Positions 22,554 through 35,113 of a stretch of DNA of 64,000 nt are shown here, piece after piece (within the stretch, counting starts at the first letter, position 1; the number at the start of each line of letters is the position of its first letter). The DNA is taken from contig JAMYHL010000086.1 in assembly GCA_025531455.1 (NCBI GenBank), forward strand, positions 62,652 to 126,651. The letters run 5' to 3'. A program made the translations under genes and the position numbers. A model generated the notes under the pieces. That model was not told where the DNA came from. It worked only from the letters and a program-made list of their open reading frames with translations, and did not search any database. The DNA is from Apiotrichum sp. Y4204. Lineage: Eukaryota > Basidiomycota > Tremellomycetes > Trichosporonales > Trichosporonaceae.

Positions 22554-24976
22554 ATGTTTGGCGCCATCTGTAAGCACCTTGACAAGCGGCGCTGACCTCA
22601 GACCGCTTTGGCCCGCCCGAGAGCCGGCCCGTAAGCCGGCCCCTGAGGGATGAGCGCTGTTGTTGGCAATCTGCCCTCAAGGCCGAGTGCGAGGATATGA
22701 GTGACCTGGAGCTGGAGCCGGCTGGCAGCGAGAAGGACGAGAGAGAACAAGACGGGGGCGAGGAGGAAGTAGAGACGAGGGCTGAGACCCCTCACGCCTC
22801 GACAGAGGGCATGGATATCGACAATAACCTCGTCGGCAATACCGACTATGACGCCAGCTTCACAGCAGTGGACTCGGTACCTGTCGGCCCGCTGGGACGC
22901 GATTCCCCCGACTCCATGCTCAAACACTCGGAGCGCGGCACCACAGCTAACTCGCAACTGGAGGACGAGCGGGGCTTCATGTCAGCGAGGCAGGCCTCAC
23001 TCGAGTCCCACCACCCCGCGCAAGACTCAGACAGTAGCGACACTGTCAATCTGCCCAGAAACCGCGAGTCGCCCGCTCCGCCCACGCCATTCACGCCGTC
23101 TACTCCGGACCTGCGGAACGACAACGAGGGTACACCGACCACGGTAGACAGCGGCTCTGTCGTTAATGCCGCAGATCCCACGGTCTCGCGTGAGTCTGAG
23201 CCCCGAGGCGGGTTCAACGCTGGAAACTGGTCCGAGAACCAGGACGCCCGTCGGGAAAGACAACATTCTGCGCGCCCTGCGCCCGTGATAGAGAGTGAGG
23301 AGAAAATACTCGACGACATGATCGCCGAAGACCCCCGCGAGCGCGCGGCAAGTATGTCGGAGACTGAGGAAAATGACGTTGAGGAACACGAGGAGGACGC
23401 CACTCCCGCTCAAGACATTGACGATGAGGAACGCCCGCCCGCCACCGCTGCAACTGGGCCCACGCCTTCCCGTGGCATTTGGACGCCCCCCCACTCTCCC
23501 ACAGAAGAGAATAGCCCCTCCACTCCCGCAGATGCTGGTGTAGTGGCATCTCCGGCCGCAATGAGCTTGGACCTCGAGGATCTCGAGGACCCCGACGAGC
23601 CAGCGGATGATGGGGATGATGAGGACGATCGGAACGCAATCCTACATGACGAGGATCTTGCAAACGACGAGAGCAGCAACAACAACGGCAAGAGTGCCTT
23701 CCGGGGTGTCATCAGCGACAACAGCAGCGATCATGACCGTAGTGACTCCAACATGAGCCAGAGCGATGCGGATCTCCGGAGCTCAGACGAGGCGACCGGC
23801 GCCGACTCTGACGACGACGGCTCAGAGAACTCGGACGACGACAGCTCAGACGACTCAGACGACTCGGACGACTCGGACGACTCGGACGACTCGGACCGCT
23901 GGGGACTCGCGCGCCGCCTTATGGCCAACCTCGTGCCCGGCGCCAAGGCCAAAAGCAAGGGGAAACGCAAGGAGAAGCGCAAGGAGGACTCGTCCCCGCC
24001 GGTCGAGCTCAACTTTTTCAGCGACTCGGACAGCGACTCGGACTCGGACGCCGTGTACGACGATGACGGCAATGTCGTCCCTGGGCTTCGGCGGGGTGTC
24101 CTTGGAGACTACAGCAGTAGCGACAGCGGCAGTGGCGACAGCCACTACAGCGGCGACAGCGGCGGTGAAAGTGATGACGAGATGCCTTGTCGGAAGCGCT
24201 GCAGGACGGACTCGCCCTGTCGTGAGCCGTCGCTCACGGGCTCAGGCTCGTCCACGGTAGGAGACACCTCTCTTGAAGGTTTGCAGGACGGAACACCCGG
24301 CGATGCGCTCGACAATACGCTCGAGCTTGATAACGCGCCTGACGAGTCGCCCAACGCCTCCTTTCCGCATGTCACTGTTGGACCCCCGCCCCCAGACAAC
24401 AGTCGCCGGCCGCTGTCTCAATCGGAGCGCGCCAAGATTCTTCGTGGGTCACGCAACATTGCAAACTCTACGCTGCTGGCTGTTCCCCTCTGACTAACAT
24501 CAGACATCCTTCTGGGCAGCGTCGAGGATGGCGGCGATTGTAAAACCGTCGGGCACATTGCCAAACTGTACCCCAAGCTCGACACGATCAAGAAGATCGC
24601 GGCGGCCGTGGGCGCGGTCGAAGACGAGGACGAGGTTCTTCTGACAATCGAAAAATTCATGCATCACGCCGCAGGGATTGCCGAGAAAGGCGGCACTCTA
24701 AACGACAAGCAACTGACGCGACTCGCACCCCGCGTGCAAGCGGATCTCCTCCGTGAGCGTTTCTCTCTTTTGTTCTGACACCCAGGTCTGCTGCTCGGCA
24801 CCCACGAGCCCACGCTGCTCGCTTGCAACCACCTTCAGCGGCTGCACGGAAAGAAGTGGCACGATATTGCGGCGTGGGTTGGCGCCGCGAGCGCGGATGC
24901 AGTCCGGCTGTGGGTTGCGAGGATCCGGAAGGCGCTGCCAGAGGCCGTGGCGCGGGGCGAGAGTCTGAAGCTCTAG
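22554..24976 (+). CDS. acidic disordered protein with two C-terminal Myb/SANT-like helical modules
   Basis: Four exons (22554-22569, 22602-24443, 24504-24752, 24786-24976) give 765 residues. Not recognised. Residues about 40-600 are highly acidic and disordered, with Ser/Asp runs (DDSSDDSDDSDDSD) and one basic patch (KAKSKGKRKEKRKED). The last two exons each carry one module. Module 1 starts HILLGSVEDGG and contains VGHIAKLYPKL and IAAAVGAVEDEDEV; module 2 starts RLLLGTHEPT and contains HLQRLHGKKWHDIAAWVGAA and ARIRKAL. Both follow a phase-1 intron one codon before the LLG motif. Module 2 has a Myb/SANT-like spacing (W..IA..VGA...). The first exon is 16 nt, followed by a 32-nt intron. Composition suggests a nuclear protein. 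The next gene has the same module in the same orientation, so the pair may be an old tandem duplication. Confidence 0.8.
23843..23896 (+). repeat. 9-nt coding repeat (Ser-Asp-Asp)
   Basis: Near-perfect tandem copies of ACTCGGACG encode the Asp-Ser-Asp run of the acidic protein. Confidence 0.8.
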
Positions 24977-25464
24977 GTATAAAGTATCGCTCGAGAAGAA
25001 TTGGATCCACGGCAGGGGGCTTTTCACAGATATACACAGCATAAAATTGTAAGAAATCGTTAAAAATCATGTAAAAATCAGTGTCATCTTTGAGAACAGT
25101 AGCGATGGGAGATTGGCAGCAGTCGCGGCCGTGACGGGCAAGATTGACTTCGTGAGAACAAGACATTTGGATCTATTCTCATCTCTTGTCACATATTGCG
25201 TACTCGAAGGGGCTCACACAGCGGGGCGCACGTCGGGGAACAAGACGCTAAACAGGCGTGGGAAGGGGTACAACATGGGATGAGGGATGTGGTCGAGGAC
25301 GACGACGAGGGTGTGCTCACCTCATCTAACGGATGGGATCTCACATACTGACAAAGTCTCACGCAAACTCCTCTTCCTCTCAGTCTCGTCTTTATCTACT
25401 TCTCTTCTCTCTACTTCTCCTCTCTCAACTGCTTTCTCCTATCTCCTCTCGTCTTTGCCAACCC
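24977..25464. other. intergenic between the tandem pair
   Basis: 488 bp. An A-rich stretch at 25030-25080 follows the upstream gene; a CT-rich tract at 25365-25460 precedes the downstream ATG. No gene seen. Confidence 0.5.
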
Positions 25465-27337
25465 ATGGCCGAACGACTCTTCCTATCCCGCCCATCTACC
25501 CTCACCCCAGAAGCTGACGCCATGGACGTGGACGTCGACGACCCCCGCCCCGCGACGCCGTCCCGTAGCGGAACCGAGTACCATACCCCGCCTCCACGGT
25601 CGCCTCCTCCAGCGCGGTGCGCCACGGTCTCGGATGTCGAGGAAGAGGTGCGCAGTGGGAAGGCGTCAAAGGAGCCGTTCGAACCCAACAAGCCGACCAC
25701 GACCAACGTGAATCAAAGCCAGAATGAGACGCAGGATCGGCAACCCCAGAGTCAGACCCGCCCAGAGGAAACCCATACCCACGCCCAGCACACCACGCAC
25801 GAAATCGACACTTTTGACATTTTCGAGCCTCAACAAGCCCTTCCGCTAATTCATCGTGAGTCTTCCGCCCGAGTGAGCTAACTGACAATCTCAGACCGCA
25901 AGTCGCGGAAGCAGCGCCAGCGCGGGGGATGGTTCGCGGACTCTCGCGGCCGGCACGATGACGAGATCGAGGAGAGGATGATGCGTGAGAACGCGCGCCC
26001 TCCCCATTTCGACGCCCCCCGGTATCATGACGACGACGAGCGGTACGACGAGCACGAGCGCAACCGCCATAACGAACGCATCGAGGAGCGCAGTCTCGAT
26101 GACCGGCATTACCTCGAGCGCGGCGACCGCGACCTTTTCCGCAACAAGAAGGAAATGCGCCGTGAGGAGCGCCATGAGGAGCACCATCCCGAAGAGCGCG
26201 GCGGGACGGACTACCGACGCGAACTTGGAGATCAGTACCGCCAAGGTCAGGATAGGCGCGACGATCGTGGCCGTGACGAGCGTCGGGAGCGCGAAAGGCG
26301 CCACGAACAACATCAAGGGCTTCAACAGCGTGGGTGCCATCCTCAGTCCGCACGGGACGATCGCGAGCGCCGCGAGGGCAGGGCCCCACCCAACGCTCGC
26401 CTCCCAAGTGGTACTGGTCGTCTCGAACCCGACATCGATCGCGAACAGCCTGCTCGCCGTGATGACCGGCGCGGCTTTCATGACGAAGGCCGCCGGGACG
26501 TACGCCTCGAAGACCTGCGTCGCGAGGACCAACACCGAGGCGAACAACGCCGCGACAGCCACCGCCATCGTGACGACACGTACCGCGATCGTGACCCTCA
26601 GCGGCGTGAAGCCAGTCGCGAAGGCCGCGAGGCCCGTCGCGATACCCGCCGCGATTCCCGTGCCGGCGGCGCCGCCGGTGAGACGTCGCGTGGTGCCCGT
26701 GCTCACCCCTCTTCAAGTGGCAGTCCCTCGCGCCCCCACGCGAACCGCGCACCCTCCCGCGCCCCCAAACGCCCGGCGGACAGCGACTCGGATATCGAGT
26801 ATATGGGCTGCAACAAGAAAACGCGGCCAGGTGTCGATGCGACGAAGGCGATCAAGACGGAGCCGCGCGATGATGTCAAGATTGTGCGCGAGGAGCGGCG
26901 GACCGAAAAGCAAGCACCGCAAGCACCACCTGCCCCCAGGAGCGACAGCGGTGAGCTCCGCGAAATCGAGCCAGGCGAGCGCGGCGGTAGCGGCGCTGGC
27001 GCCCGCGCCTGCGGCGAGTGCGGGTGTGAGTGCCGCGTGGGCCGGCGCGAGCCTGGGCGCGGACGCGGATCGACGGTGCTGTCGTTGCGGGAGCGGCGGA
27101 ACCTGCTTAGTAAGTTTGAATGGCTGCCGGTGCTGACTGAGCCAAGGCGTGCTCCTCGGGACGCCGGCGGCGGCGCGACCGACCAATCCCCTGTCGCACA
27201 TCCGCCGCGCGCATCCCAACCTTCAGTCCTGGGGCGAGGTTACCCGCTACATTGGCGCCGCGCCCGGGAACGAGGAGCGTGTGAGGCAGACGGCGGGGGA
27301 CATGATGCGTGAGGTGCCCGGCTGGGTGCGCAAGTAA
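25465..27337 (+). CDS. Arg/Asp/Glu-rich protein with one C-terminal Myb/SANT-like helical module
   Basis: Three exons (25465-25855, 25895-27109, 27147-27337) give 598 residues. Not recognised. The N-terminus is Pro/Ser/Asp-rich; residues about 135-430 are a long mixed-charge region dominated by Arg, Asp, Glu and His (for example HERNRHNERIEER), followed by Ser/Pro/Arg stretches and SDSDIEYMG. The last exon is 191 nt, the same size as the last exon of the upstream gene, and encodes SVLLGTPAAARPTNP, SHIRRAHPNLQSWGEVTRYI and a GAA motif. It follows a phase-1 intron at the same codon position as in the neighbour. The mixed-charge domain suggests a nuclear or RNP-condensate protein. An in-frame ATG at 25333 would add 44 residues with a Leu-rich hydrophobic stretch; because that is simply the translated CT-rich leader I prefer 25465. 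Confidence 0.8.
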
Positions 27338-27657
27338 GCCAATCGAGTGCGCAAGTAGATGCATGCCGCCGGGATATGATGGAAGCATGGTAGTGGATAC
27401 GATTGATAAGTGTTACCAGAGCATGCATGTGTAGTTGTGGATGTTAGTTTAATCAACGGCCTTGTCAGTCAGTCAGTCAGTCAGTCAGTCAGTTTGGTCA
27501 CGATCAGTGAGACATCGTGAATAATATCATCTCTGGAACAGTCCTATGGAGTATAAACTACCTAGGCAGATGCGGTGCATAAAGGGGCGCAGCTCAGAGT
27601 CCATCTGTGCGCCAATGTCCGAGGTATGTATGTGCTGTGCATTGTGGCGTGAGAGGT
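27338..27657. other. convergent intergenic region
   Basis: 320 bp between two 3' ends. It holds a tetranucleotide repeat and no gene. Confidence 0.5.
27464..27493. repeat. tetranucleotide microsatellite (GTCA)n
   Basis: About 7.5 perfect copies of GTCA in the 3' intergenic region. Confidence 0.9.
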
Positions 27658-30600
27658 TTAGAGGCGCTGGGGCGCTGCGGGGGCCTGGAATGTCAGTGGA
27701 GGAACGTTTGCTGGCTCTCTGCTCGACTTACAGCTCCGGGGGGAAGATGAGAAGATGCCGATGTCGGGCTGGACACGCCGTAGCGGCCAGACGACGGGCG
27801 GCGGTTGTGTTGCCGTGCAACGCGGCGGACGGGATCCTGAGCGTTGGCGGGTGCCACGACGCCGGGGTCCACCAGGGAAACACCGCGCGAGGTGGGCGGG
27901 GACTGAGCATAGCGCTGCGGCCGCGATGGGGTGCCATAGGGGTCGTCATATTCTGCGTTGTAGGCGGCATTGTAGGCTCCGGAGCTCGCGCTCGGGGTCT
28001 GGTGGAGCATGGGCTGCTCCTCCTCGTAGAATGCGGTGGTGCTTGCCACTGGCGAGCGCCGTGTCGAGTAACCAGACTCTGACGATCCCGATGCGTCATT
28101 CATGCGGCCGCCAGGGCTCAGGTAGGACGATGGGGGCTCGTAATCCGCAGGGTTCGCGAGGTACTGCTGCCCGCGAGCAGCCTGCTGATCCGGGTTCAGT
28201 CCGCTGTTGAAGGTTTCGCTGGTGGACACGAGCGAGTGGCGGTGGTGGGCCTTCGAGTTGCCGGGCGAGCTGGAGCGGTGGATCACGTCGTAGTAAGAGT
28301 CGCGCGACGAGGTGCCCTCGCGCCAGCGACGCTCGCGCTCAAACTCGATCCAGCGCTTCATGACAATGTGCGAAGAGTCGAACACACCCTCCTTGTCGCC
28401 GTGGGCCTCAGTAGCCTTGGTCTCACCCTCGACCTTACGGGTCTCACCCCAGGAGAAGTCGTCCATGTGCCAGAAAGAGTAGGCCGGAAGGATAAAGTTC
28501 CAGACGGGAAGCGAGAGAAGGTAGATCAACATCCAGCCGACATAGACAATCTTGCGCGACGTGACGACGATGAGCACACCGGGTAGACCGAGAATGAACG
28601 CAAGCAGGATAAGCGAGATGATCGGCTTGTCAAGGTGGGTAACCGACTTGGGAATGATGGTAATAAACAGGACGTAGAGCGTGAACGAGATGGCGGCGGG
28701 GAGGACGAGAGTACCGACGAGATCCATGAAGACGACGAACTGCATCGAGAAGCAGAACGTTCCACAGAGGTCGCGGACAAGCATGAGCTCGAAGAGGTTG
28801 TGAATAGTCGAGTTAATCCAACGACGACGCTGCGAGAGCAGAATCTTGAATGTGTCGGGGACAATCGTCTTGCAAACGGCCTGCGGGCAGAAGACCATCT
28901 TACGCTTGGGGAAGGTCTTGAGCATGAGTGTCGAGAGATAACGATCCTCTCCGAGAAGAAGCAGGTTCTTCTTGTGCAGCGTGTCGACAATGTTCTCCGA
29001 GTAGTGCTCAACAATGTCGGGGTTGGCGAGAATCGGCACCCAGTAGCCCGAGGCACCCTTCGGCGACTTGATGCGGTACATGGAGAAACATCCGGGCAGA
29101 CAGGTGACACCACCAAAGACGGACTCGAATGCCTTGGTAGAGTGGTGCGAAATGTAGTACTCGAACACTGACTGTTAGTCGATGATAATCATACACTATT
29201 GAGACTCACCTTGAATCATCGTCACCCAAGTCTCGCGCTTGTTGGCAATCTTGGTCTCACCACAGAGACCCATAATCTCCGTGTCGTTCACCATGCAGGC
29301 ATTCATGCGGGAAAGCGAGTCGGGGAACACCTTGGTATCGGCGTCCACACAGAGCATGGTCTCGTACTTGTCGGGTGTAACACCGGTGCAGCGCCAGATA
29401 GAGTTGAAGAACTCGTACTCGAATGTCGTCATGCGCTCGTCAAACATGACCTTCTGAAGGAACGACATGACGACAATCTGCGAGTCACGCTTTCCACGGT
29501 TACCGGGCTTGGCCTCGTTGCGCTCAAGAGGGTTACCCGTCTTGGCGACGAGAACAATCGGGATACGCTGCTGCTTCGAGGGCTCAACAGTGTCGTTGTC
29601 GTACGCGTAGAAACCGGCAAAGACCTTGGCCATGTTGTGGCGCTTGTGGCCGTCGGCAATGGCAACGTACGAGTGGGCCTCAACCTCCTGCTCGGGAACG
29701 ACCAAGTCCTTCATCATGCTGAGCACAATGTCGGGAGTGTACTGCTTGGAACCAGAGCCACGAACCATGCCGTCACACACAACGAGGATGAGCTTGTGGC
29801 TGTTAGGGTAGTCGGTCGTCGCGATAGAGTCGAGCGTGGTGCGGAGACCCTCAATAGACTCCGAGTAGGCAGTGACAAGACAGATCGTGTGGACAAGCGG
29901 GTAGCCAAAGGGCTCAAACTCAGGGCCAGGCTGGGGAATGACGTTTGTAAGAGGCCAGGGGCAGCTGCCCGAGTTGGCATAGAGCGAGTCGGATCCAAAC
30001 GGCAGCGAGGTCGACGAGTGGGAGCCACGGAGCATGGGCGAGCCAGGGGGAGTGTCACGAGCACGGAGGGCACCACCGTACACACTCTCGCCGCCACGGC
30101 GGGGCACTTCGAGGTTCTGCATGGTGTTGGAGCGCGAGTTGACCATCTTGGTCTCAGCCTTGGAGAAACGCGACTGGGTGGGGAGGAAGTGGCTGCGCTT
30201 CGGGGGACGCAGGTTGGTGCTTTCCCTGGCATTCGGGCGGAGGTGACCGGGGGCCGCTTTGTAAATGTCGTCTGTCCAGTTTTCAATCTCTTCGGAACGC
30301 TTCATGCGATCCTTGTAGCTCTCATTCTGGAAGTTGCCCATCCGCCAGCTGAGGAACCAACCGAAGTAAAGGGCCATGACGAACTTTATCAACACGGCAC
30401 CGAGAATGAACACGAGTGAGAGGTAGAGCACAATCTCAGAGGCGACACAGCCAATCGTCTTGCTGTCGACATAGCCGACACGAATAATGTCGCTAAGACA
30501 CTTGCCATAGTCGTCAATGCCGGCACGGTTCATGAGCATAGTCGCGTCGCGGTTGTTGTACGAGGCATTTCCGTTCTTCAGGTGCTCGAAAAAGTCGGGG

Positions 30601-31977
30601 AACTTGACAAAGGTGGGGTCGAGCCATTGGAGAAGGGAGAGGTCGAGAACAGCACTGATGTTAGAATAGAACGGCTTATCAGGACTCACCCCCTGTAGAC
30701 GGTCAGAGGCCTGGTGGTGGTCCTGACCTGGTCCCAGGTGTAGTAGACGGTGCCCATCTGGTCAACGACCTTCTTCTCATGGAAGTAGGCGCGGGCCTCG
30801 TTGGACAGATGGCACCACTTGGGCGAGTCGTATCCCGTGGCGTTGACCTGTTCCCAGGACAGCAGGGGACGGGGGGTGCACGGGAAGTACCAGCTCATGG
30901 CCTTTCCGCCGTCGGTCGCGTACTGCGCAGGGTACTGGGGGCCGGCCGACAGGATGCCGAAGCAGTTCTTGTTGACCTCGGTCTGGAACATGAACGAGAG
31001 ATCCATGCCACCGACGGCCCACTGGTCCGAGTAGAGAGGGTTGACGGTGCCGTTGAAGATGGTCGACCCATCGACAATGGGATGCTCAAAGGCAGCCAGC
31101 TCGTACGAGTGGCCATTGACGACGACTGTGACGTTGTTGACCCTCTCCGGAGTGATACGGAGTGGCTGACGACCGCAGACAGTCTGGGTGAATCCGAACG
31201 TGACGAAACCGACAATAGCCATGAGACAGGCACAGATAAAGACGATGCCCATCTTCTCTCGCCACGCACGCTGTGCCTCGGGCGTCCTTTTGCGGAACAC
31301 CTTGGAGATGATAAAGTTGGGGATCCAGCAGGTGATCACAAAGCAGTAGATCATCCAAGTGTCGATGGGGCCCGGAGCAATGCCAGAGCAGCATCCACGG
31401 GATTTAGGGGGAGTGGGAGGAGCAGTTGCTGATGCCTGGCTCGGCCGGGGGTGAGCACGAGACGCCTTGCGGCGGATGGTCGCTCCGCGCTTGAAGAGGT
31501 TCAAACCAGACTCGTTGGTGTTCTCATCCGTGTCACGACCGAGGACTGACTTGCCACGACGAAGGCCGGGAGCGCCACCCTGACGGGGTGCGTACGGGCG
31601 GTTACCGGTAGCTGTGTGTGAGACGGAAGACGCGATGGAAGTGACGGTGGGAGGCCACACGGCTGACTGCACTTACCACTTGGGTGGACGCGGACGGCCT
31701 CCTCCGCAGCGTGCTCGCGATAGTGAAAATGGCGGTGGCCCGGCTCGATGCGCTCACGCTCGGGACGAACCATCGACTTTTTCCGCCTCACATCGGCGCC
31801 CGCAGCGGAGAAGCCAGGGTAGCCAGCCTCTTCGTAACCGAGCGTTGGGACGTTGGACTGGGAGCCCATCGGGTCCTTGGCGGGGACGGTCGGCGCCTGC
31901 GCCGGGCGCTGGACTCGTTGACCCTGCTGCCAGTCATCCTCGAAGGAGATGTTCTGCTGAAAAGGAGGGCGCGACAT
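27658..31977 (-). CDS. CHS3: chitin synthase, class IV (Chs3 type)
   Basis: Five exons (31977-31677, 31611-30690, 30654-29210, 29167-27732, 27684-27658) give 1376 residues. It polymerises UDP-GlcNAc into chitin across the plasma membrane; in related yeasts a class IV enzyme supplies chitin for chitosan. An N-terminal disordered region precedes membrane segments ([55 protein letters not shown]). The GT2 catalytic region has [41 protein letters not shown] and the processivity motif QRRRW in [19 protein letters not shown]-terminal membrane helices follow ([45 protein letters not shown]), then a Ser/Pro/Gly-rich cytosolic tail. The last exon is 27 nt; its donor GTAAGT is strong, but reading through would give an alternative end at 27693. 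No myosin head is present, which excludes class V/VII. The Chs3 symbol means the class IV orthologue group. Confidence 0.92.
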
Positions 31978-32605
31978 GGGTGGTGGTGGGGATGGGTGGA
32001 GAGATGGGGGTAAGGGCGGGGAACTGGTAAATCGAAGTGGGTAGTTCTACAGGTACAGTGTTTGTCGTCCTGGAGAGTCGTCTATGCCTGCATGGTCCGT
32101 GGAGTTCGTGAAGAGAGAGAGAGAGAGAACTGGGGAGTATCTGTCGATGCAGTCAAGAGGAATCTGAAGGGTGTGAGCAACCGCGGTCGTGATTGGGAGG
32201 AGGATGCGAAAGGAACGGCGTGGGGAGGGGTTGGGTGGATGCGCAGTGTGTGGATTGCGTGTGAGGTGTGGTGTGGAGTGTGACAAAAATGGCTCGCCTG
32301 GTGCGAATGGCAATGGCAATGACAGTGTGAATGGTGGTGAAGACGAAGAGATGTGTGTCTTTCAATACCAGATGGTTGTGAATGAACGAGTTGGCGCGCA
32401 GTAGTAACAAGACAAGGCGGTGTTTGTGTTCTTTTGCTCTTGGCCCGACACACCGGACTACTCTGAATCCGCCGCCAAGTGAGACAGTCTTTCTCTACCA
32501 ATTCCAGACCACACGGTACAGCCTACGCGGTGCTGCTAATGACGACGGAGAGGCTGGATGGGTGGTGGGATGGGATGCCGATGGAATGCAAGCGTGTAAA
32601 GGTGA

Positions 32606-32619
32606 TGCGCGCGCGCGCG
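32606..32619. repeat. alternating (GC)7
   Basis: Fourteen bases of alternating G and C, a classic Z-DNA-prone tract, inside the gene-free region. Confidence 0.85.
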
Positions 32620-33265
32620 CGATGGATTGGGACAGAGAGAGTGAAGCCCGAGCAAGCACCCCGGTACGGCACGGGGGGCAGGGAAGGAGGATAGAGAACG
32701 CACCCTGCTTTTTTCTTTGCAGCTGTTACGCGCTGCTGGGCCGGATTGTATCTCTTGAACCGCGAGGTGAGTCGATGCTTCGGGGGGAAGGAAGGAAAGG
32801 GGGAAGGAGGGACCGGGGCGGAGAGGGAGAGACGGAGGAGGGGAAGAGGGCGGGTGATGGTCGGGACTGTTGTGGTGGTGGAGAGGAAGAAAGTGATGGC
32901 GTAGAAAAGAATGGTGCAGGTGCAAAGCAGACAAATTGCGTTGGTGGCCAGAGAGCAGAGAGCCAGACACAAGAGGGATGAAAATGGTAACGCCCACAAG
33001 AAACACACACAGAGACACACACGCTAGCAGTGCAGGCCGTGCAGGGGCAGTGACTGTAGACTGAATGGATGAAGGCTTCCCTCCCCAGGCCCAGCCAGTC
33101 ACTACGGGGGGACACTACTACTACGGTGATGCGTCTGATGCAGTTCCTGTTGCCTGCCTGGGGTGGATTGACTGCGGACTGTGTGCTCACGGGTGCAGCA
33201 GCTGTATGCATTCATTCTCAGGTGCGATGCGCGTCCTCTACTGGTGCCTCTCTCAAACTGCGAAG

Positions 33266-33410
33266 ATGGTCGAAAAGGGGGAAGAGCAGAGGAAAAAGAA
33301 AAAAAAGAGAAGAGAAAAAGAGCAAGGGCTCCAGGGCAGAGGTAAAGGGTGGAAAAGAGGGGGTGAGGGAGAAAAGCAGGAGAAGGGGGCATGAGGAGAG
33401 GGGGTCACCA
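33266..33410 (+). repeat. near-homopurine tract
   Basis: About 145 bases almost entirely A and G on the plus strand, broken by a few pyrimidines; could form triplex DNA or be the CT-rich leader of a minus-strand transcript. Confidence 0.6.
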
Positions 33411-35097
33411 CAGGGGGCGCGCGCGGATCGCGGATGCTGCGTCCCACCTGGTGCTAGCCTGTCCACGCGCACTTTGGGCAAGCTACGCTCCACTGCGCCC
33501 TGGGAATGGCTGGTCTGGCTGGGCGCACTGAGTGTGGCTTTTGGCGGGTTCTGCACTTCTGCACTGCGCACTACTGGGGTGGGTGCCATGCACAGTGCAG
33601 CGCACAAACAAAATACAGTTTCTATAGGCACCGAAAATAATCATCCTTCATGGCCATCCTGGGTAGCTGGATGGGAGCGAGCTACGTCTGGGTGGGGAAA
33701 TAGCCAAGCACCATGTCATCCACGATCACGCAGTGGGTGAGTCTATTGGATACATGGGTCTCGATGCAACACAACGTAGGATCAGTTACATCCTGTGACG
33801 GGCCTGATGGGTTTAATACGAGGCACTGAAGATGATCAAAGAGGACAAAGAACGTTGGGAGGCAGTCTCCATAGAGCATCAATAGACTCTCAGCTTTCGG
33901 CAGCTCCCCTCAGCCATGCAGCGCCGTTCTGCATCAGCGCACTTCGGCACTCCGTCCTCTGTCCTGCAGCAACACCACGACACGCTAGCTCGTCGGATCG
34001 TCGGCCATCAGGATCGCCAGGGGGCCACCAGAGGATCATAATAGGGGGCGCACAGACCGGCGCGATCGCAGCTAGCAGAATTGGGTGGGGTGCCCCAGAA
34101 CTCGCAGCATGGCGAGCGTGCAGCAAGCCCAGCATCTGCAGGGCTGCAGCGTTGACATCTGGCCATATGACTTGAGCCATACGAGGGTGAGCGGAGATGG
34201 TCGGCACGGGATCGGGGGCAAAATGAGTGGCGAGCATGGTAATATGGTGGTGCACAAAGGGCATCTGCGCCGGAGACCATCTGGCTCCTCTCCTCGGTCC
34301 CTGTGCCCCGTCCCCAGCCATTCCATTCTGCTTGTTCGCTGTGTTGTGCCTTTTGCAGCGGACGTGCCTCGACCTTTGCTTGTGTTCCTTGATCAGACCC
34401 TGAATGTGCCGACACCGGCGAGGCATGCAGTCAGAGGCCCGCGGAAGGGGCATTAGCCCCAGTGCTTGGTGCATGCTGCTGCTGACCCCCGAAACGCACA
34501 CCACAGCGATGATTATATAAATTCTGCTGTTCCCGTTTGTTCTCATGATCAAGGATCTAAATCAGCGATCAGCAGGGCGCACCAGGGGCTAGGGGGCGCA
34601 GGGCAGGGGCGAAATCACAAGTAGTCCGATCCAGGCAGGATGGTTTCGAGTCCAAAGAAAGAGTTAATCCCCCGGGCATTGATATCCTCCGGCCCTTCTA
34701 GCTTGCAGCTTTTGTGCAGCGGATGGTACTTGCATTCAGACTCCATCGGCAGAGCAATTAGCTCTATCGCGCGCACCTAATCTGCAGCGGTGTGCCATGT
34801 GCAGAGAGCACGATGCGGTCTCGGCGGAGGACGGAGCACGGATCCGATGGCTAGTGGCAAATGTGAAGTTCGATCTCCTGGTCTCACAGATGAGGTGACG
34901 GTGTGACGCTCTCCGTGCCGCCGTTGGAGAGTGAATCAGAGGAACCGGGAACGGCACACGGGACAGTTGAGACGGATATGTGACAGCTGCAGCCCTCTGC
35001 GACACGACTTTGTGCTGCACAGCCTATGAGTGTCCATCGTAGGATTGTAACATTAACGCGCCAGAGTCTCATATTTCTGAGATCACAGACACACGAT

Positions 35098-35113
35098 ACT
35101 GCAGTACTGCAGT
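35098..35113. repeat. 16-bp perfect palindrome
   Basis: ACTGCAGTACTGCAGT is its own reverse complement and is also two copies of an 8-bp palindrome. Confidence 0.8.

Noticed and set aside
25502..27136. Long frames on both strands (416 codons minus, 383 codons plus)
   Set aside because: Shadows of the Arg/Asp/Glu repeat codons of the gene at 25465-27337; the chosen frame alone gives correct splice joins and the C-terminal module.
27464..27493. Possible CRISPR-like direct repeats
   Set aside because: Simple GTCA microsatellite without spacers, in a eukaryotic genome.
29199..30419. 406-codon plus-strand ORF
   Set aside because: Antisense of the chitin synthase catalytic exon; translation is a low-information mirror.
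33069..34552. ORFs of 223 (plus) and 220 (minus) codons in the gene desert
   Set aside because: Translations are low complexity or random-looking, with no intron signals consistent with this genome's style.
34740..34790. tRNA-like words (GCAGAGCAATTAGCTC)
   Set aside because: No acceptor or T-stem pairing could be formed around them.
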